From positions 21,933 to 85,932 of the forward strand of contig NZ_QAXS01000010.1 in the NCBI RefSeq assembly GCF_003053565.1: a stretch of DNA of 64,000 nt, given 5' to 3'. Below, piece by piece: positions 25,684 through 34,164 of the stretch. The position numbers and the translations under genes are program-made. The notes under the pieces were generated by a model, which saw only the letters and a program-made list of their open reading frames with translations, did no database searches and was not told the DNA's origin. This DNA comes from Halanaerobium saccharolyticum (GTDB lineage Bacteria > Bacillota > Halanaerobiia > Halanaerobiales > Halanaerobiaceae). Every line of letters begins with the position of its first letter. The first letter of the stretch is position 1.

Positions 25684-26055
25684 TTAATCTCTTTTCATTT
25701 CACGATTTAATTTCTTATCAAAAGAAAAGACATCAAATTTTTTAATCTGATTATAAGAATATAAAATACAATCTACAAAATCCAAGTTAACCTCTTTATA
25801 TTTTTTTAAAGAATTAATTATGAGTTCTTCTTCTTTTATATTAATATTATCATAGTCAATTAATTCCAATATGGTATTTGATATTTTATTTTTATCAAGA
25901 TTATATACTCCTTCTAGTACATAAACAACTTCAGCTATCACTTCAGATAAAAGCAAAATATTTTCAGATTCAATAATTTGAGCAGCTTTTTTTGACATAT
26001 CTTTAGAATCATTCATAAAATATCTTAAAATCACATTTGCATCAATTATCAGCAT
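25684..26055 (-). CDS. PIN-domain toxin (VapC-like)
   Basis: A 123-residue PIN-domain protein. It has an early MLIIDANVILRYF with the first catalytic aspartate, a central glutamate in LSEVIAEVVYVLEG and late aspartates in VNLDFVDCILYS and FSFDKKLNR. Such toxins are Mg-dependent RNases of type II toxin-antitoxin modules. The ATG at 26055 follows GGTGAG by 8 bases; the upstream GTG at 26064 is less likely. It overlaps the antitoxin gene by 14 bases, typical of coupled modules. Confidence 0.85.
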   Translation of the reverse strand: MLIIDANVILRYFMNDSKDMSKKAAQIIESENILLLSEVIAEVVYVLEGVYNLDKNKISNTILELIDYDNINIKEEELIINSLKKYKEVNLDFVDCILYSYNQIKKFDVFSFDKKLNREMKRD

Positions 26056-26290
26056 TTTTTTCACTCACCGCATTTCTCCATGCATTCTCCTCTTTTTTAA
26101 TTAAATAAGGATTGGCATATTCCTCAAAAATGCCAAATAATTTTTTTTCTTTTTGTGATTTCTCATCTGTCTCGACCTCATTTTCGATCGGAAGAATAAT
26201 AATTTCTACTCTTTTATGTTTTAATTCGTCAGGAATATTAATGATTGTCTCTAAAATTTCACTATCTATTATTTTTCTAATATATTCCAT
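26042..26290 (-). CDS. antitoxin of the PIN-domain toxin
   Basis: An 82-residue protein directly upstream of and overlapping the PIN toxin. The N-terminal half (IIDSEILETIINIPDEL) is a short swapped-strand/AbrB- or DUF2281-like DNA-binding segment. The C-terminal half is charged and contains EEYANPYLIKKEENAW, the kind of tail that wraps the toxin active site. AAGGAGGG precedes ATG. A 10-base palindrome TAGTATACTA at 26325-26334 overlaps a -10-like TATACT and may be its operator (inference). Confidence 0.75.
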   Translation of the reverse strand: MEYIRKIIDSEILETIINIPDELKHKRVEIIILPIENEVETDEKSQKEKKLFGIFEEYANPYLIKKEENAWRNAVSEKNADN

Positions 26291-26707
26291 TATTTCTCCC
26301 TCCTTTATTAAATTTTCCTATTTTTAGTATACTACATTTAAGTAATTAAATCATAAATTATATTAAATTTTGAGGTTTATGGCTCTCCTCTGTCTGACTA
26401 AAAGGAGTTAGGAAAACTCCTGCCCCTCATAATTAGACAGTTTCAAATAAATGATTACATCGAAATAGCTTTAAATAATCCATAATAGGGAATTAGTTTT
26501 TTGCTGTTTAATAATCTTAACCCAGTAATTAAAAATAACAAAATATACGTTAAATGAAGATTGTATTACTATTGATATCTTTAATTACATTATACTATAC
26601 TTACACAATTTTTTCAAACAAATGTTTGTCGAGGAAGTAAAAAAAATACCGCCCGCTAAAATTATTCAGCAGACGGTAGTTTAGATTCTATATTATTTAG
26701 ATTTGAT
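26291..26707. other. 417-base noncoding gap with nested hairpin
   Basis: Contains the TA promoter region (palindrome 26325-26334), a nested stem-loop (outer CTGTCT 26390-26395 / AGACAG 26435-26440; inner AGGAGTT 26403-26409 / AACTCCT 26415-26421) and the encapsulin terminator. No ORF with a ribosome site is seen. The nested hairpin could be a remnant mobile-element end, but no transposase or second end is visible. Confidence 0.4.
26640..26678 (-). terminator. terminator of encapsulin operon
   Basis: TACCGTCTGCT pairs with AGCGGGCGGTA (with G-U pairs), followed on the minus strand by a T-rich tail. Confidence 0.85.
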
Positions 26708-27508
26708 TTACTTTAAGACAACAGCTGCTTCTGGACCATTAACTCTAAAGGTAAAGGTTTCAAGGAAGAATAATTCTACCTCATCACCATTTCTATCTTC
26801 ATATCCTAGAGAAATGTCCTGACCAACTGTTAATTCAAAGTCTCCACCGCGCTCGGAAATTAATAGACCTCTGTTGCCGAGATCAGGTACTAAGACAGCA
26901 CCATTATCAACCATTTCTTCAACCTTACGCTTTAGTGGATAACCTTTATCATCTAATTCATAAAGCAGAGAATAAAGTTCAGGTCCTAAGAGTAAACGCT
27001 TGGATCCACCAACACTATTTTCTTCAAATAAGGTTAGCGCTCTCAAGAGACCAGAAATCAGTTCTTTTTCGCCACCGGAAACACTAACTTCATCATATTC
27101 TGAAGCCTCAACAATACCTTCAATTCCTACTTCATCAAGACCATAGAATACAGCTTTATTTTCAGCTTTAGCCAGTTTAGAAGCAGCATCAACTAAATCA
27201 TCTGTGTCAACATCTTCTGCTCCTCTAGCCAGCGCTTCTATCTCACTGAGCTTCATTGTAAATGGAACTTTTAATTCTACTAAAGGTAGAACCTCTCTGG
27301 TGGAATAAGTTACACCTTCCACATCTTCAATTCCTACCGGACTAAAGCGGCCGGTGTTTATTGAAGAAAGTTCTAAGCCTTTAGGTCCCAGAAAATCAAC
27401 TTCCTTACGAGCCTTTAATTTCTGGCTCAGTACGTCAGTTGCCTCTTCATCTAAGAAATTCCAGGCTTCTGCTGCAAATGGTGCTAAAGAGCGTTTTAAA
27501 ATATCCAT
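26708..27508 (-). CDS. enc: encapsulin shell protein (family 1, HK97 fold)
   Basis: A 266-residue protomer that self-assembles into a protein nanocompartment. The N-terminus MDILKRSLAPFAAEAWNFLD is the family 1 (Thermotoga-type) encapsulin start. The central TGRFSPVGIEDVEG and the C-terminal FTFRVNGPEAAVVLK fit the HK97-like fold. The preceding gene encodes the cargo ferritin. The ribosome site AGAGGAGGAG is formed by the last codons of the ferritin gene, whose stop is immediately adjacent to this ATG, so translation is probably coupled. Confidence 0.95.
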   Translation of the reverse strand: MDILKRSLAPFAAEAWNFLDEEATDVLSQKLKARKEVDFLGPKGLELSSINTGRFSPVGIEDVEGVTYSTREVLPLVELKVPFTMKLSEIEALARGAEDVDTDDLVDAASKLAKAENKAVFYGLDEVGIEGIVEASEYDEVSVSGGEKELISGLLRALTLFEENSVGGSKRLLLGPELYSLLYELDDKGYPLKRKVEEMVDNGAVLVPDLGNRGLLISERGGDFELTVGQDISLGYEDRNGDEVELFFLETFTFRVNGPEAAVVLK

Positions 27509-27889
27509 TTATTCTCCTCCTCTCATACTGCCTAAACCAAGTGATTTGCTGGAAGCAGGCGCTTCTTCTCCGCCGCCTTCTCCACCTTCTTCACCTTCAC
27601 CCTCTTCTTCTATTTCAGTTATTTTTGCTGTTTGAAAAAGGAAAGTTCTTAACATTTCATCCCAGACAGGATTTTTACGGCGCAACCATTCTAGACCCAT
27701 ACAGGCATGTTCAATCTCTTCGTCACGGTTATGTTCTACAATTGCCTGAACATCGGGATCATTTGTTGCTTCAGCACGCTGATTATACCAATCAACGGCT
27801 TCTAACTCCTCAATTACACTTTTGATAACACGATGATAATCAATCGCTTCTTCAGATAATTTTTCCTCTGGTTCATGATATTCGCTCAT
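27509..27889 (-). CDS. encapsulated ferritin-like protein (EncFtn) with cargo-loading peptide
   Basis: A 126-residue cargo ferroxidase. Residues E28, W34, E58 and H61 reproduce the spacing of the E32/W38/E62/H65 iron site of Rhodospirillum rubrum EncFtn (WYNQRAEA; EEIEHA). An acidic glycine-rich linker (about 94-112) leads to the C-terminal targeting peptide KSLGLGSMRGGE, which docks to the shell interior. Together with the shell it should oxidise and store iron and protect against oxidative stress. A strong promoter and a Fur-like dyad lie upstream. Confidence 0.95.
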   Translation of the reverse strand: MSEYHEPEEKLSEEAIDYHRVIKSVIEELEAVDWYNQRAEATNDPDVQAIVEHNRDEEIEHACMGLEWLRRKNPVWDEMLRTFLFQTAKITEIEEEGEGEEGGEGGGEEAPASSKSLGLGSMRGGE

Positions 27890-27930
27890 AAATCTAACCT
27901 CCCTTAAATTTTAATACCTAAATTTAAACG

Positions 27931-27985
27931 GAAAATTGATATTCATTTTCAAATTAATTATATCTTCATTTTCTGCTGAAGTCAA
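27931..27985 (-). promoter_or_regulatory. encapsulin promoter with Fur/PerR-like dyad
   Basis: On the minus strand TTGACT (27980-27985) and TATAAT (27957-27962) with a 17-base spacer. Just downstream of the -10, an imperfect 20-base dyad (27931-27950, GAAAAT...ATTTTC) resembles a Fur box in size and half-site. It fits iron-responsive control of an iron store (inference). Confidence 0.7.
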
Positions 27986-28069
27986 ATTTTAACTTTGTCG
28001 AAAAATGTTGATAAACCCTGTCCTGATAGTATTTAAAAAGTGAGCTTCACAGATTTAATCCAATTCTAA

Positions 28070-29467
28070 TCAGGCATTGAGAGACCCATCGCCAAGGTCT
28101 AAAGCAGCTTCGTGAACAACTTCTGCTGTTGTCGGATGAGCATGAATGGTCTCCCTCAAGTTTTCTGCAGTTAGACCAAGATTTACCGCCAGAGTCAGTT
28201 CGGCAATCAAATCACTGGCTTCAATTCCAATCAGAGCCGCTCCAATAATTTTATCACTTTCTTTTTCAGTAATCAGCTTAATTTTACCTTCTCTTTCGCC
28301 CATGGCCATAACTTTACCGCTGGCTGCAAAGGGGAAACTACCGACCTCATAATCTATGCCTTTTTCTTTCGCTTCTTCTTCACTCAAACCAACTGTTCCA
28401 ATTTCAGGTGAAGTAAAAATAGCACCAGGTACAGCCTGATAATCCATCTTTTTATCCATTCCCATTATATTTTCTACCGCAATAACTCCCTGATGAGAAG
28501 CTACATGAGCCAGCAGAATTTTATCTGTCACATCACCAACCGCATAAATCCCCGGAACATTTGTCTCCATTTTTTCATTTACCTGAACTGCCCTTCTTTT
28601 TTCAGAAAGATTCACCCCTACATTTTCCAGATTAAGGCCCTCAGTATATGGTCGGCGGCCGACTGCCATCAGAACTTTTTCGGCTGCAGCGGTTTTTTCT
28701 TTTCCTTTCTGCTGGTAGACTACCTCAAAAGCATCAGCCTGCTTTCTGATTTCTTTGACCTCAGCAGAAGTTTTAACACTTATCCGGCGGCGGCGGGCAG
28801 AGCGGTTTAGTTCAGAAGCAATTTCAGAATCGACTCCGCTTACCAGCTGATCTAAGTATTCAACTACTGTTACATCAACCCCAAAATTGCGGAAGATAAA
28901 AGCAAATTCCATCCCAATTATTCCACCACCAACAATAACCATTGATTCCGGCAGTTCATTCAGATCAAGGGCAGAGCGGCTGTCTAAAATCCCGTCCAGA
29001 TCCGCACCCGGAATTGGAAGAGCAGCAGTTTCAGACCCGGTCGCTATAATAATATTCTCAGCTTCAATTTCTATAGTTTCCGCTTCTTTTTCTATTTTTA
29101 TTTTGTTCTGATCAATAAATGATGCCCTGCCGTCGATTCGATCTATGTTTTTTTTGCCGAGCAGATGATCAATCCCTCTTACCAGCCGCTTAACTATTTT
29201 ATCTTTTCTTTTTACAACTGCTGGGAAATCGAGCTCAGCCTTTTCTACCTTAATTCCAAAATCTTCAGCATTCTGAATATCGGCAAAAACCTCTGCCGAA
29301 CGAACAAAAGCTTTGGTTGGGATACAGCCCCAGTTCAAGCAGGTCCCTCCCAGAGCTTCTTTCTCGATTAAAACAGTATCCGCACCCAGCTGACCGGCTC
29401 TTAAAGCGGCTGTATAGCCTCCGGGCCCACTTCCTATGATTGCAATTTTATATTTTTTGTCTGCCAT
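28070..29467 (-). CDS. lpdA: dihydrolipoyl dehydrogenase
   Basis: A 465-residue flavoprotein that reoxidises dihydrolipoyl groups with NAD+. It shows the FAD motif GSGPGGYTAALRAG, redox disulfide GGTCLNWGCIPTK (C43/C48), NAD motif IVGGGIIGMEFAF, GDVTDKILLAH and the C-terminal active-site HAHPTTAEVVHEA. No E1/E2 or glycine-cleavage genes are adjacent, so its partner complex lies elsewhere. AAGGAG precedes the ATG. It lies upstream of the encapsulin operon on the same strand, but the strong promoter between them suggests separate transcription. Confidence 0.95.
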   Translation of the reverse strand: MADKKYKIAIIGSGPGGYTAALRAGQLGADTVLIEKEALGGTCLNWGCIPTKAFVRSAEVFADIQNAEDFGIKVEKAELDFPAVVKRKDKIVKRLVRGIDHLLGKKNIDRIDGRASFIDQNKIKIEKEAETIEIEAENIIIATGSETAALPIPGADLDGILDSRSALDLNELPESMVIVGGGIIGMEFAFIFRNFGVDVTVVEYLDQLVSGVDSEIASELNRSARRRRISVKTSAEVKEIRKQADAFEVVYQQKGKEKTAAAEKVLMAVGRRPYTEGLNLENVGVNLSEKRRAVQVNEKMETNVPGIYAVGDVTDKILLAHVASHQGVIAVENIMGMDKKMDYQAVPGAIFTSPEIGTVGLSEEEAKEKGIDYEVGSFPFAASGKVMAMGEREGKIKLITEKESDKIIGAALIGIEASDLIAELTLAVNLGLTAENLRETIHAHPTTAEVVHEAALDLGDGSLNA

Positions 29468-29527
29468 TTTTTCAGCTCCTTTTATTTTTAAATTATTATT
29501 ATTGTCTATTTTAATTGCTCTAATTTA

Positions 29528-30730
29528 TCAATCATTTTGATAGATATAATCTCTCGTCAGGGGGAGATCAGTATTTTTACCTTTTGAGAAAAGCAGCTGG
29601 TGGACTGAAGTTGAGGCAAACCTAAAAGTAAATACAGCCCCCATTAAAAAAGTCTGCCACATGCGATAAAAATGATCATCAAACTTTTCTTTAACTGCCT
29701 GACTGACCTCTTCGTAATTATCAAGCCATCTTTCTGCAGTCAGTGAATAATGATAGCCAATATCCTCGACATCGACAAGATGAAAGTTTTTTTCGGGCAG
29801 CTCCCAGACTATTTCTCTCAGGGACGGAATATAGCCCCAGGGGAAAATATATTTCTGCAGCCAGGGATGAGTTGGCTTTTCTTTTAAGTGAGTAATACTG
29901 TGCAGCAGTGAAAGCCCCCTGTTTTTTAACATCTTATCTACAGCTTCAAAATATTGGGGGATATTATCTTTACCCACATGTTCAAACATTCCTACACTTA
30001 CTATTTTATCAAATTTTTGTTCTTCCTCAGCCAGCCTGCGGTAGTCCTGTCTTCTGATTTCTATCTTATCAGCCAGACCTGCCTCAGCGGCTCTCTTTTT
30101 GGCTTCTATCTCCTGTTCCTTACTCAAAGTAATCCCCATTACACCTACTCCATATTTTTCAGCAGCACGCAGGGCAAGTGAACCCCAACCGCAGCCAATA
30201 TCGAGCAGTCTTTCGCCCGGTTTTAAATTTAATTTCTTCAAAACATGGTCAAGTTTCTGCAGCTGTGCTTTTTTAAGCTCATCATTTTCATCTTTAAAAT
30301 AAGCACAGGAATAGGTCATTGTCTCATCCTGCCAGAGTTTAAAGAAATCATTGCCGAGATCATAATGTTTTCTAACTCCTTCTTCCTCTTCTGCCAGCGA
30401 ATCAGAAGTTTGAAAGTTGAGCGGCTGATCAACTTTATATTTTTTAATTTCTTCCATCAGCTCGAAAACATTGTCACCTGCTGTTTCAATCAGATTTTTG
30501 ATATCACCTTCAAAATTGATTTTTTCTTCCATATAGGCTTCTGCAAGTTTAAGCTGTGGACTTTTTCTAATTTCATTTAAACTTAATTTTTCTGAGAAAA
30601 TTATTTTAAATGCAGGTTTAGACTTAAGTTCTGAATTAAAAACTTGAGTTTCTCCGTCCCAGTATTCAATTTCAAATTTTTGCCCGTCAACTCTTTTAAA
30701 AACAGCATTCAGAATTTTCTTTGTCAGCAT
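29528..30730 (-). CDS. cfa: cyclopropane-fatty-acyl-phospholipid synthase
   Basis: A 400-residue SAM-dependent enzyme that adds a methylene bridge to unsaturated acyl chains of membrane phospholipids. Motifs include VRKHYDLGNDFFKLW, the SAM loop LLDIGCGWGSLALRAA, MGITLSKEQ and SVGMFEHVG. The N-terminal 90 residues form the usual lipid-binding domain. GAGGAGG precedes ATG. It sits between lpdA and the patatin gene, with about 30 bases to the latter, hinting at a membrane-lipid operon. Confidence 0.94.
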   Translation of the reverse strand: MLTKKILNAVFKRVDGQKFEIEYWDGETQVFNSELKSKPAFKIIFSEKLSLNEIRKSPQLKLAEAYMEEKINFEGDIKNLIETAGDNVFELMEEIKKYKVDQPLNFQTSDSLAEEEEGVRKHYDLGNDFFKLWQDETMTYSCAYFKDENDELKKAQLQKLDHVLKKLNLKPGERLLDIGCGWGSLALRAAEKYGVGVMGITLSKEQEIEAKKRAAEAGLADKIEIRRQDYRRLAEEEQKFDKIVSVGMFEHVGKDNIPQYFEAVDKMLKNRGLSLLHSITHLKEKPTHPWLQKYIFPWGYIPSLREIVWELPEKNFHLVDVEDIGYHYSLTAERWLDNYEEVSQAVKEKFDDHFYRMWQTFLMGAVFTFRFASTSVHQLLFSKGKNTDLPLTRDYIYQND

Positions 30731-30760
30731 CTTTATAACCTCCTCTTGCCTGTTTTTGAG

Positions 30761-31510
30761 TTATAAATCAATCTCTAAGTTTTTACAGTAATTATAACCG
30801 AGATCATATAATTCCTGACTGTATTTAGTATTTAAAATATTATACTTTTCTATCCCTGTCGGCTCAATATAAATATCTGCCTTTTCTCTCAGTTCCATGG
30901 CATTAACAACTTTCTTCAGCTGAAAGGTTCTGACAGCAATATCTGTAATACTCTCCATTTTTTCTTCTAAATTTACCGGCATTACATTGACAGCGATCAG
31001 TTTATCACATTTATTAATTAGTGGGTTAACCGGAAGATTTTCAAATAAGCCGCCGTCAACATAGAGATCTCCGTTAATTTCAACTGGAGAAAAGAGCACA
31101 GGGATTGAAGAAGAAGCCTGAATAATCTTCACTAACTCCCCACTGCTGAAATATTCCATTCTCGCTTTTTCAATATTTGCTGCACCAACATAAAATGGAA
31201 TTTTTAATTCTTCAAAAGTCTTAGCTCCGAGTGATTTTTCTAAGTTTTCTGTCATATTATCTAAGGTAAAAATACCTCGGTCTGGAATACTCAGCTTGGC
31301 GAAATCAAAGAAATCATTTTCATTAATTAATTCCATCACCTCTGCTGGACTTTTTCCGGCTGCAATAAAAGAACCCACAATAGCCCCGGCACTGACTCCT
31401 GCCAGCAGATCTGGCTCAATCCCCTTTTCTTTTAAGGCCTGCAGAACTCCTAAATGAGCAAAACCCTTAACTCCTCCCCCGGATAAGGCAATTCCTATCT
31501 TTGGTGCCAT
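30761..31510 (-). CDS. patatin-like phospholipase
   Basis: A 249-residue serine hydrolase with the patatin catalytic dyad. The oxyanion motif is GGGVKGFAHLG (11-21), the nucleophile is S40 in GVSAGAIVG, and the aspartate lies in VDGGLFENLPV. It is probably an acyl hydrolase of phospholipids in bacterial RssA-type patatins. No signal peptide is seen, so it acts in the cytoplasm or at the inner membrane face. It starts 30 bases before cfa on the same strand. Confidence 0.9.
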   Translation of the reverse strand: MAPKIGIALSGGGVKGFAHLGVLQALKEKGIEPDLLAGVSAGAIVGSFIAAGKSPAEVMELINENDFFDFAKLSIPDRGIFTLDNMTENLEKSLGAKTFEELKIPFYVGAANIEKARMEYFSSGELVKIIQASSSIPVLFSPVEINGDLYVDGGLFENLPVNPLINKCDKLIAVNVMPVNLEEKMESITDIAVRTFQLKKVVNAMELREKADIYIEPTGIEKYNILNTKYSQELYDLGYNYCKNLEIDL

Positions 31511-31567
31511 AAAATCATCCTCTCTTTATATTTATCTAATAAAATTAAATTTTTAAAAAATTACTGG

Positions 31568-32338
31568 CTAAAAGAGCTTCCTAATATCTTCAACTGCATA
31601 ATCTAAATCAGAGACTAAACTGGTAAAAATATTCATTATATTTTCCAGCTGCTGATAAAGCTCAGGATCAGCTAGTTTACGATTTTCCCGCGGCTCTTCT
31701 ACCCTGATTTCTTTTAGGATCCCCTTTTTTTCGGCTGCTAGAATATAAATTCTGTCAGCAAGCAGGAGGGCTTCTTCCGGATCATGGGTGATCAAAAAAA
31801 TTGAGATTCCACTTTCTCGCTGAATTAAACTGATCAGTTTTCTTAAATTAACCCTGGTTTTCATATCTAAGGATTTAAACGGCTCATCTAAAAACACTAA
31901 ATCTGGCTTTACTGCAAAGGCTCTGATCAATTCAAGCCGCTGCTGCATTCCTCCCGATAATTCATGCGGGTAGGAATCCTTAAAATCTTCCAGTCCGGAT
32001 AATTTAAAAAGTAAGTTTCTGAGTTTCTCTTCTTTTTCCAGACCATAATTTTTTTGAACAAAAATTAAATTTTCTGCAGCTGTTTTCCAGGGTAAAAGTC
32101 GTGGGCTTTGAAAAACATAAGCAAAACGAGGCCTGTTCTTTTTAATTATCTGCCCCGAATCTGCTGCCTCGAGCCCGGCTGCAATACGAAAGAGGGTTGT
32201 TTTACCGCTGCCTGAAGGTCCTAAAAGACAGCAAATTTCTCCCTGGTTGATTTCCAAATTCAAATTCTGCAGTACCTTTAAATCCTGAAATGATTTATTG
32301 ATATTATTGAGTTCTAAAATTTTTTCTTGATCAGTCAT
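31568..32338 (-). CDS. ABC transporter ATP-binding protein (SsuB/TauB-like)
   Basis: A 256-residue ATPase of the nitrate/sulfonate/taurine importer group. It has Walker A LLGPSGSGKTTLF, signature LSGGMQQRLELIRA, Walker B LVFLDEPFKSLD and the H-loop histidine in LITHDPEEAL. The frame is open to 32356, but the ATG at 32338 sits 4 bases after AGGTGG. It overlaps the permease gene by 8 bases. The substrate is unknown; it belongs with the permease and binding protein upstream. Confidence 0.9.
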   Translation of the reverse strand: MTDQEKILELNNINKSFQDLKVLQNLNLEINQGEICCLLGPSGSGKTTLFRIAAGLEAADSGQIIKKNRPRFAYVFQSPRLLPWKTAAENLIFVQKNYGLEKEEKLRNLLFKLSGLEDFKDSYPHELSGGMQQRLELIRAFAVKPDLVFLDEPFKSLDMKTRVNLRKLISLIQRESGISIFLITHDPEEALLLADRIYILAAEKKGILKEIRVEEPRENRKLADPELYQQLENIMNIFTSLVSDLDYAVEDIRKLF

Positions 32339-33083
32339 TTTTCCACCTGCTGACATGAGCTTTTAATTTTTCTAAAAGATAGTATTCCACAAAAAGCATA
32401 AACAGTACTAAAACTATGGTCCAGGCAAAAAGGCGGTCTGTTGCCATCATAGAATTAGCCCGACTGAGCTGATAACCGATCCCACTCGAGGAAGCAATAA
32501 ACTCTGCAAAAACTGATGACTTCCAGGCAAAGGCAAAAGCTACACTTAAAGCAGAAACCAGAGCCGGGAGTAGTGAAGGTAAATATATCTCCTTTAAAAT
32601 TCTTAAGCGTGGGGTTGAATAGGCCTTCGCCATCTCAATTAGATCGGTATTCATCTCCTCCAGCCCCTGAAAGATATTAACGAAAATCACAGGCAGCGAA
32701 ACGGTGAAAATCAAAAATATTGGTGTCAGATCATCAGCTACACCAAACCAGACAACAGCCAGTGAAACCCAGACAACTGGTGGGGTAGCCTGAATAATTG
32801 TAATCAGGGGTCGAAATGTCCGCTGCAGCAGAGAGAAGCGGTGCAGTAGAAGTGCCAGAATTATTCCAGCCAGCACCGCAGCCCCATAGGCAATAAGTGT
32901 TCTTCTTAAAGTTATGATAAAGCTTTTAACTAAAATTCCTGAAACTGCAATTTCTTTTAAAGCCTGATAACTTTCTCCAATCGAGGGCAGGATGAGGCTG
33001 TTTAAGCCGGCCGCACCCCTTTCCCAGATCAGAAAAATTACTATTAATAAGAGCCAGAATGGTTTAGTAATAAAATTCTTCAT
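32331..33083 (-). CDS. ABC transporter permease (SsuC/TauC-like)
   Basis: A 250-residue integral membrane permease with about six spans and the coupling-helix EAA-type motif EMAKAYSTPRLRILKEIYLPSLLPALVS (split across the loop and the next span). The GTG at 33098 lies within the AGGTGG site; the ATG at 33083 is chosen. It overlaps the binding-protein gene by 20 bases. Confidence 0.9.
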   Translation of the reverse strand: MKNFITKPFWLLLIVIFLIWERGAAGLNSLILPSIGESYQALKEIAVSGILVKSFIITLRRTLIAYGAAVLAGIILALLLHRFSLLQRTFRPLITIIQATPPVVWVSLAVVWFGVADDLTPIFLIFTVSLPVIFVNIFQGLEEMNTDLIEMAKAYSTPRLRILKEIYLPSLLPALVSALSVAFAFAWKSSVFAEFIASSSGIGYQLSRANSMMATDRLFAWTIVLVLFMLFVEYYLLEKLKAHVSRWKND

Positions 33084-34014
33084 CGGGCAGACTTCCACCT
33101 AATAAGTCTGGATACATCTCCAAAATCTCACCAAAGTAGAGTTCTGTCAACTCACGGCTTTCTGCTTCAGAATAAATATTTAAGTTAACTCTGCTATATG
33201 ACTTTTTCAAAACAGGTGCCGGCATCTCAAAATTTTTGGAAGCAAGCTGAGCTGCTGCTTCTGGATTGTTATTTACCCATTCCACACCCTGTTTATAATA
33301 ACCATTAATTATATTTGTAAACTGGGGATTTTCTTCGGCAAAATTTCCATTTACAAAAAGTGCTACAAAAGGAATTCTCTCATCACCATGAATTTTAGCC
33401 CACTCTTTTTGAATATCCATTGATAGTTCTGCGCTTTCTCTATTAGCCAGGCTGACAGTTGCCAGCGGCTCAGGGAGAATAATAGCATCAAGCTCTCCAG
33501 CCATAAATAACTGAGCAGCACCAGGCAGGGCTCTATAAACCAGGTTGAGATCGGTTTCTGGATCAAGTCCATTTTCTGAGGCCAGATAGCGGGCCAGAAA
33601 ATCCAGCGGACCTCCCTGCAGCGGCAGTGCCAGATCTTTTCCTTTTAAATCTTCCCAGCTTTCTGCTTTAAAACCATCGGTCAGCAGATAATCAATCGCC
33701 CAGGTATTAACATTAAGCATCTTTATATTAATTCCTCGATTATAGGCATTAGCACCAAGATTAGAACCAGTAACTAAAAAGTCTATATCATTCTGGGCCA
33801 GCAGTGAAATACCGCGCTGATGATCAGAAGACAGATTAATATTTAGGTCAACTGCCTCCGGTAATTCAGCTTCTTCCTGCATCCATAAAAATGGAAGTGC
33901 AGCTGGAACAGTAGGTGTCTGAATATTTATTTCCCTGGCAGCAGCAGGTAATACTGCTAAAGCCATAATACTTACTAATAAAATTAATGTTAATAATCTC
34001 TTTTTCTTTAACAT
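33064..34014 (-). CDS. ABC transporter substrate-binding protein (SsuA/NMT1-like)
   Basis: A 316-residue secreted binding protein. It has a basic start MLKKKRLL, a hydrophobic stretch and a probable signal-peptidase site near VLPAAAREI (about residue 26). The mature fold resembles periplasmic binding proteins of the sulfonate, nitrate and pyrimidine class. No lipobox cysteine is present, which is unusual for a Gram-positive but acceptable in diderm Halanaerobiales. A long stem (34063-34163) lies in the leader. Confidence 0.88.
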   Translation of the reverse strand: MLKKKRLLTLILLVSIMALAVLPAAAREINIQTPTVPAALPFLWMQEEAELPEAVDLNINLSSDHQRGISLLAQNDIDFLVTGSNLGANAYNRGINIKMLNVNTWAIDYLLTDGFKAESWEDLKGKDLALPLQGGPLDFLARYLASENGLDPETDLNLVYRALPGAAQLFMAGELDAIILPEPLATVSLANRESAELSMDIQKEWAKIHGDERIPFVALFVNGNFAEENPQFTNIINGYYKQGVEWVNNNPEAAAQLASKNFEMPAPVLKKSYSRVNLNIYSEAESRELTELYFGEILEMYPDLLGGSLPDEEFYY

Positions 34015-34062
34015 AAATTATTCCTCCTGTATTTTCGTTTATGTTTATTTGTGCTCATTTAT

Positions 34063-34163
34063 GTGCACGCACCGTGAACCTGTCGGTTTTTATGTTTTTT
34101 TGTCTAAAACACCCTATTTTCGACTAATTGTGACATAAATCGGGTGGTTCCCGGTGCATGTAC
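34063..34163 (-). promoter_or_regulatory. structured leader of the ABC importer operon (candidate cis-regulatory RNA)
   Basis: Bases 34146-34163 and 34063-34080 form an 18-position stem in the minus-strand RNA, with 16 pairs including one G-U. Inside it CACCC pairs with GGGTG, leaving an approximately 65-base multi-branched loop. No poly-U follows, so it is unlikely to be a simple terminator of sufB, whose stop it abuts. I do not recognise a known riboswitch consensus. Confidence 0.5.
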
Positions 34164-34164
34164 A

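Noticed and set aside
27354..27825. Plus-strand open frames over the encapsulin and ferritin genes
   Set aside because: Antisense shadows of well-conserved genes; no ribosome sites.
34063..34163. Reading the leader stem as a TPP riboswitch because the importer resembles NMT1/THI5-type systems
   Set aside because: The conserved CUGAGA and other TPP core segments are absent.
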